Assembly: GCA_020747015.1 (NCBI GenBank) | Contig: JAGTJM010000006.1 | Coordinates: 744,001-808,000, forward strand | DNA from: Pyrenochaeta sp. MPI-SDFR-AT-0127 | Lineage: Eukaryota > Ascomycota > Dothideomycetes > Pleosporales > Cucurbitariaceae | Direction: 5' to 3' | DNA: 64,000 bases | In this document: positions 58,487-64,000 of the stretch, piece by piece | How positions within the stretch are numbered: the first letter of the stretch is position 1 | How the letters are laid out: every line of letters begins with the position of its first letter | Notes under the pieces: generated by a model | The model's database searches: none | Told to the model about the DNA's origin: nothing | Seen by the model: only the letters and a program-made list of their open reading frames with translations | Position numbers and translations under genes: made by a program

Positions 58487-60865
58487 ATGTCGTCGTTCCC
58501 GGCCGCCTCACAGAACCCTTACTACGCTCCCGCCTCCGCTCCCGCCTCCGCCGCCGTCTCGGCGTCTGCCTCGGCCTTCTCCTTGGCGTCCGAATCTCCA
58601 CAACCACATCCACAACCTGCGGCACCAGCGTCCAAGCCCAGGCGTCTGCTGGCCTGCGTCCTGTGCCAGCAGCGGAAAGTAAAGTGCGACCACAATTATC
58701 CCTGCGCAACTTGTGTCAAGGCCCGCGTGCAATGCATCCAGGCCACTCAGGTCCGTCGCCGGCGGAGACGACAATTCCCTGAGAAAGAACTCCTGGGGCG
58801 CCTCCGTCAGTATGAGGATCTTCTGAGCCAGCACAACATCAAGTTCGAGCCGCTGCACCCAATTGGCGTATCGGCTGAAGAAAGGCAATCTCCCGCTTCT
58901 GCTGGGAAGGGCTCATATGATTCAGAGGATGAAGAGCAGGCAAAGAGCACCGCGGGTGCCAATGGTCGTGCTCCGTCTGGCACAACCACTCCCACCGCTG
59001 AGAGAACAAAAGTCGAGGCCAAGCGTATGTTCCATGTCATGCGAGAAGAGGTTCGCGACCGCGATAAAGACGACTCTTCCGACGACGATGTGCAGCCGAT
59101 CGTGTTCAAGAAGGCGTGGGACGAGGTCATAGGAAACAGCGACCACCTGTTGTTTGGTTGGCCACAGACAGCTGTTGCCATGTATACTCTACATCCCCAG
59201 CCAGTCCAGGTGTTTCAGCTTTGGCAACTCTACCTCGACAATGTGAACCCGCTGCTCAAGGTCACACATACTCCAAGTCTGCAGGGCCGCATCATAGAGG
59301 CCGCAGGAAACGTCTTAGATATCAAGCCCGACCTAGAGGCACTTATGTTTGGCATCTACTGCACAGCCATATCAAGTCTCAGTGAGAACACCTGCCGCGC
59401 CATGTTTGCCTCGCCCAAGTCGGATCTCCTGGCGGGATATCAGCTTGGCTGCCAACAAGCTCTGGTGAACGGTCGCTTCCTACGTAATACCAGTCGGGAC
59501 TGCCTAACCGCACTTTATCTTTATTTGGTACGTCTATCAGCTGCATGTGCTTGCACTGTCTGATAACGCTAGGTCTCCATCAGGCCCAATACCACCCCCG
59601 AGTCTTTGTCCGCAATGCTAGGCGTTGCCATCCGAATCGCGCAGCGCATCGGCATACACAATGAGGCCATATTAGTTAAATCCACTCCGCTCGAGGCTGA
59701 GATTAGCCGGAGGCTCTGGTGGTCGCTTATCCTCTTTGATACTCGCATTGGTGAGATGGCCGATTTCCAAGCTACAACGTTACTTCCAATGTGGGATTGT
59801 AAGGTCCTTCTTAATGTGAATGATTCAGACCTCCGACACGATATGAAAGAGCCTCCCCAGGTGCAAGGCAAGTCGACCGACGCCCTCTTTGCCGTTGTAC
59901 GTAGTGAGCTTGGCGATTTCGTTCGCCATACCAAGTTCCATCTTGGTTATTACGATCCATCCTTGAAACCCAGAGACGAAGATGGGTCACAGGGTGCTGA
60001 GAACGAAGACGGGGAAACCGATCGCTTCGAAAAAACAGTCGAAGCCAAATACCTCAACTTTTGTGACCTGGACAATCCACTTCACTATATGACCATCTGG
60101 ACAGCACGGGGAGACATTGCGAAATTTCGCCTCATGGAACACCATTCCCGATATTCTGGTTCGCCCTTGCATCAAGCTGAGAATCAACGAGAAGCTGCCC
60201 TCTCGTACGCACTCAGCATGCTTGAATGCAATACGAAGCTTGTGACCTCTCCTCTTACACGAGGATTTACCTGGATGATTCAATCTCACTTTCCTTTCAT
60301 TGGATATATTCAAACAGTTCAATACCTGAAATGGCGACCGATGAGTCCGCAAGCAACAGCGGCCTGGCAAACTATGGGCGATAATTACCATGCAAATAAT
60401 GATTTGCTCTCTGTTAATTCTCGCTTTTTTGAGATATTGGCAAGCTTTGTTCTTCAGGCGTCGGACGCACGCGAGGTTGCATACAATGACTCTGGATCTC
60501 CATCAGAGACGCCACAGATCGTGTTGTCCATCAGACAGCGCCTGGCGCAAATGGCACCAGACGCACCAGACCTCGGCCGTCGGCCACCACACGAAGCTGT
60601 GGACACGGCATCCAACGACTTCCTTATGTCCAACACTATGAACCGTGATGTTTACAACCTCACTCATACTATAGGTGTGCACGATGATTATGCACTCTCA
60701 GGGCTAGGATCCTGCGGTGATCTCCCCGGACTGTCTCAACAAGATATTCAGATGGACTATGTCGACTGGTCTGCGATGAATTGGGATATGGGAAATGCTT
60801 CAATCAGTGAGACAGGTGCACCCAGGAGTCAGATGCAGCAAGTTCAGCATCATCATCAGCACTAA
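58487..60865 (+). CDS. Zn(II)2Cys6 transcription factor with fungal_trans domain
   Basis: Two exons, 58487-59527 and 59573-60865 (intron 45 bp, GTACGT...CTAG), 777 residues. An Ala/Ser/Pro-rich N terminus (about 50 residues) precedes the zinc motif CVLCQQRKVKC, DHNYPC and ATCVKARVQC (C-x2-C-x6-C-x5-C-x2-C-x6-C). A basic linker (VRRRRRRQFPEKELLGRLRQYEDLL) then leads into a heptad-like dimer segment. The middle-homology fungal_trans domain spans about 230-560 with GVAIRIAQRIGIHNE and ISRRLWWSLILFDTRIGEM. The C terminus ends in a His-rich HHHQH. It is not AflR-like. It may be a second pathway regulator or a neighbour of the cluster; which is not decided by the sequence. Confidence 0.9.
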
Positions 60866-61354
60866 AATTGTAGAGTCTCGAACTATGTATAATACATCGA
60901 CTAGCTATACACCGTTACCTAGACCTAGCATCTCTGTCTTCAGAGATACAGCCGCTATTCGCTAGCTGCTCGAACAGAGGTGTCTTTTGATTTCTCCAGG
61001 CCAAGGCGTTCTGATCTGTTTAGTGTCAATAGCACCACCCATAATTGCGTGGTCCTTCATTTACGCCTAAAATTTTGACCTTGAAGATACTCTCAAGGAG
61101 AAAGACAGCCCTGCGTGGCAGTCCCACTGAATTGACAGGTACTTCCCCGACCTCGGAACCCGAGGCCTAGAAATTTGTCAGCTTGAACTGGCCACCAATA
61201 ACTGCTTGATGCCTCTCTATCGTGCTCGGTCAATTCTAACTAAACACCCGAAAAACTTCCGACATCACAAGCGTCTTCCATCCTATCCGGCCTGGAGCTA
61301 CACAACTGAACTCGAAGTGCGTCAAGGGTGTCGAAGCAGAGATGAGACGACTTT

Positions 61355-61365
61355 TCGAAACCCGG
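61355..61365 (+). promoter_or_regulatory. AflR-type site upstream of the NmrA-like gene
   Basis: TCGAAACCCGG, 115 bp upstream of the ATG at 61480. It differs from the shared word YCGGAAYYCGR by one base (A for G at position 4). Confidence 0.45.
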
Positions 61366-61414
61366 AGGCTACATAGAGGTATATAGCTAAACCAAATCAA
61401 GCATCTACCCTTAC

Positions 61415-61420
61415 TATATA
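61415..61420 (+). promoter_or_regulatory. TATA box of the NmrA-like gene
   Basis: TATATA about 60 bp upstream of the ATG at 61480. Confidence 0.4.
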
Positions 61421-61479
61421 CATATACTCAAGATAAGCTACCGTATACTCATCGCTCCCCTTTTTAATTTGTTCCTACA

Positions 61480-62545
61480 ATGTCTCCAACAAGATTGATC
61501 ACCGTTTTTGGTGCAACCGGAGCCCAGGGAAGTGGTGTCATCAATACTGTTCTCGCCGTTCCAGCATTAAAGGCCAAGTACACCTTACGAGCAGTGACTC
61601 GCGACCCAGAGAGTGCCAAGTCACAAGCCCTCAAGCAGAGGGGTGTGGAGCTAGTCAAGGGCGACTTAAATGATGTTGAGTCTCTCAAGGCTGCCGTCAA
61701 GGGCTCGTACGGCGTCTTCGGCATGACTGATTTCTGGTCCATTCACTCTCAAGAAATCGAAATGCAGCAAGGAAAAAATCTGTTCGAGGCCTGCAAAGCT
61801 CAGGATGTCCGTCACTACGTATGGTCTTCTTTGCCATATGCACTTAAGATGACCAATGGGGCCCTTACGCAACTTCCTTACTTTGACGGAAAAGCACTCG
61901 TGGAACAGTACATTGAGGCGAACAAGGGGGATATGATTGCTTCATACTTCTGGCCTGGTAAGAGTCCTGCCCTCATGTATTCTGTGTTGATGGCTCCAGA
62001 ATGCTAACCTTCTCCACTCAGCCATGTTCTTCAGCTTTATTGAAAATCTGATCCGCGGCGGTCAAGACGGAGCTCCCCATCTGACTCTGCCTGTCACCTC
62101 TGAGAACTCGCTCTGGCCATTGATTGACCCTCCAAGCGACGGAGGCAAATTTATCATGGGCCTCTTTGAAGCTGGCGAGAAGAGTAACGGCGCGCAAGTT
62201 CATGCCGTCAGCACTTGGACAACACCCAAAGAGCTTGTTTCGGCGCTCAGCAAAGAATCTGGAAAAGAGGTGGCTCTCAATCTCATCCCTGCCGATGTGT
62301 TTGCCAAGGACTTCCCGGATAATATTACAGGCCAGTTGACAGAAACCCTACTCATGGCTATTGAGAATGGCGTGTTCGGAAAGGGCGAGGATAAAAACCA
62401 GGCTGAGCATGATAAGTGGCTGGTCGAGGGTGGGGGTAAGAAGGCTACGCTTCAAGGGTGGATTCACGAGAATGGGCCGTGGTCTTTTGAGACGAAGAGC
62501 TTCTTCGATGTATTGGCGGCTCAGAAGGCTGCTCAGATTCCGTAG
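61480..62545 (+). CDS. NmrA-like NAD(P)-binding oxidoreductase (HSCARG type)
   Basis: Two exons, 61480-61957 and 62022-62545 (intron 64 bp, with CTAAC near the acceptor), 333 residues. It has the NmrA/atypical-SDR loop GATGAQGSG, the Arg of AVTRDPES, the GDLND segment and VWSSLPYALKMTNG in place of a YxxxK. It may be a reductase or a redox-sensing regulator. A typical AflR-like site lies 115 bp upstream, which argues for cluster membership. Confidence 0.88.
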
Positions 62546-63052
62546 ACTCTGCAGCATCGCCATTAAAAATTGGTATTTGAAGGTTTAATACATTATACAT
62601 TCAGCCGTAGCGTCACAAAGCCACCCTCACGATAAATATTGCGATCAGGTTTTGATTTCGTAGCATAGCAAGAATGGTTGGCAAAACTCCCTTCACGACA
62701 TTCATGATCTGCACCTCCTAAGACGCATGTAGGATACCTCTAGATATTGGTTGTGTTTCTCACAAACAAAATTATGTTGCTATTGCGAGGTTTGGAGATG
62801 AAAAGAGTGATATTGCCATCGTCTTCATGAAACCCGTGCTATCTCTTTTGCAGTGCCAAAGTTAAACTCATTTAGAAAGAGTCGCATGATGAAAACTATA
62901 GAGCATAATGTTTCTAACTCATAGCTCTTCTGACCTCCTGATGCCTAAGTTGGTAGACCTCAAGAATTGTATCATATTAGATTCGACATAGCAAATGAAG
63001 ATTAACTTATGTTTATTCAATCCAGCCAGTATTCATCCAGCATTTCTGATAT
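62546..63052. other. Intergenic region, no gene seen
   Basis: About 500 bp, AT-rich, between the two convergent NmrA-like genes. Nothing recognisable. Confidence 0.45.
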
Positions 63053-63847
63053 CTAGGAAGGCCCTGTAAAAGGCAAGTAGGGGTGCATGAAAGGAAAGAA
63101 GTGTCTCAGTAATCCAATCATAATACACTTCGGAGTCCCAGGAGGAAAGCGAGCTCCGCCGTTTGCATTAACAACGCTTACATTCTTCATGTCGTAGATC
63201 CCTTCTTTGTTATCTGCGGCTTCAATCATAGCAGCCGCCAGGTCTAGGTATGAGATGAAGCTTTCTTCGTGATCAAGATTGAGTTTGTGTCCACGTTGGA
63301 TATCTACTGAGAGCCCCCCGGGTTTGATGAATATTGTCGAAACCCAGTCTTCTTGTGCGCGGAGGAGATTTTCTGCCACTCTGAGATCATGATAGACGTT
63401 GGATGCCGCGGTGAGCATGATAGGTCGGAACCACCAGGGCATTTTGCGGGCTAGGTGGTCGTCGATCGTCGCTGAAGACAGTAGGACAAGTTTGGGCATT
63501 CGCAGAGTTCCTGGGGCCGATTGAGCTTTCAACCTCTCAAGGGCACTGATGACGGTCTTGGCTTGGTCTTGACCCAAGCGGCACCCGGGAATGTTGTCGT
63601 TGGATGTGACGACCATAAAAACGGCGCTGCAGTCCTTGATGCACGACACCATCATGTCGACATCCATGATGCTGCCCTCATACACTTTGACATTCTTTCT
63701 GTCGTTTATTTGAGGAAGCAGTCGAATCAGCTTTTCTTTGTTTCGGCAGTAGGCATTGATTCTGGCCGTGGCATTTGACGCAAGAAGATTCTCGATGAGT
63801 GCGGTGCCACAATTTCCGGTCGATCCCAGTACTGCGTAAGTTGACAT
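63053..63847 (-). CDS. AflX (OrdB)-like NmrA-family oxidoreductase
   Basis: Single exon, 264 residues from the ATG at 63847 (MSTYAVLGSTGNCG). It shows the NAD(P) loop GSTGNCG, the Arg of NAYCRNKEK, KLVLLSSATIDDHLAR and the C-terminal IFIKPGGLS and LDHEESFISYLDLAAAM. Size and these segments match the AflX/OrdB group. Aflatoxin AflX acts with AflY, AflM and AflN in the anthraquinone-to-xanthone step. Its presence with a questin-oxidase-family domain in the same cluster fits that partnership. It is probably active on an oxidised anthraquinone intermediate, but the substrate is unknown. Confidence 0.88.
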   Translation of the reverse strand: MSTYAVLGSTGNCGTALIENLLASNATARINAYCRNKEKLIRLLPQINDRKNVKVYEGSIMDVDMMVSCIKDCSAVFMVVTSNDNIPGCRLGQDQAKTVISALERLKAQSAPGTLRMPKLVLLSSATIDDHLARKMPWWFRPIMLTAASNVYHDLRVAENLLRAQEDWVSTIFIKPGGLSVDIQRGHKLNLDHEESFISYLDLAAAMIEAADNKEGIYDMKNVSVVNANGGARFPPGTPKCIMIGLLRHFFPFMHPYLPFTGPS

Positions 63848-64000
63848 GGTGAATGAATCTGTAGTGTGGCGAGGGAAGATGGTACTCAAAGGTCGGATAC
63901 ATCGCCTAATCTTTTTGGCATTGCACTGTTAAGAACATGATTATAGCGTTGCGTGAAAAATCCCGGGCAATGGAGTTATCGGACCTTTTCCTCTTTACCC
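63848..64000. other. Right edge of the window
   Basis: The last 153 bp are the promoter of the AflX-like gene; the cluster may continue beyond the window. Confidence 0.3.

Larger units (their letters stand above)
60866..61479. other. Intergenic region with an AflR-type site and a TATA box
   Basis: About 600 bp with no gene. It holds TCGAAACCCGG (61355-61365) and TATATA (61415-61420), both correctly placed for the NmrA-like gene that starts at 61480. Confidence 0.5.

Noticed and set aside
1..64000. CRISPR arrays, insertion sequences, operon signals.
   Set aside because: The sequence is eukaryotic; no direct-repeat arrays, transposase frames or terminal inverted repeats were recognised.

Overview
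This is nuclear DNA of a filamentous ascomycete (Pezizomycotina). The evidence is short introns (about 45-115 bp) with GT...AG ends and CTAAC/CTGAC-type branch points, Zn(II)2Cys6 regulators, a GT15 mannosyltransferase, an Ade6-type purine enzyme, a Pth11-like rhodopsin-domain protein and a secondary-metabolism island with aflatoxin-type regulators. A Dothideomycete is plausible, but the sequence alone does not prove a class. Most gene models below were rebuilt by splicing open frames at visible donor and acceptor sites; the junctions keep frame and restore family motifs.

Positions 1-29,700 are mostly housekeeping and ordinary accessory genes. They include a crotonase-family enzyme, a two-exon AT-hook protein, a small membrane protein, a KTR/KRE2-type mannosyltransferase, gamma-tubulin complex component 5, and a secreted copper-radical (galactose-oxidase-like) enzyme with two PAN-like domains. 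Then come FGAM synthase (ADE6), a PHO89-type phosphate transporter, a roughly 4.2 kb geneless pyrimidine-rich stretch, a DUF726/TMCO4-like hydrolase-fold protein and a rhodopsin-domain membrane protein.

Positions 30,700-63,850 look like one secondary-metabolite tailoring cluster. It holds two P450s, a SnoaL-like protein, a BAHD-type acyltransferase, an atypical SDR, a 1,100-residue three-domain fusion (methyltransferase, questin-oxidase/AflY-type Baeyer-Villiger domain, SDR), another SDR, an FAD monooxygenase, a hemerythrin-like protein and a 14-TM MFS exporter. The regulators are a divergent AflR-like/AflS-like pair and a second Zn(II)2Cys6 factor, followed by two NmrA-like oxidoreductases, one of them AflX-like. 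No polyketide synthase, NRPS or terpene synthase lies in the window.

Eight promoters in this island carry TCG-N5-CGR cores like the known AflR site. Four of them share the tighter word YCGGAAYYCGR (BAHD/SDR divergent promoter, the fusion, the second SDR, the FAD monooxygenase). The likely reading is an anthraquinone- or xanthone-type pathway in which an AflR-like factor controls ring-cleavage and decoration enzymes. The most unusual gene is the trifunctional fusion, which joins methylation, Baeyer-Villiger-type oxidation and ketone/alcohol redox in one chain.
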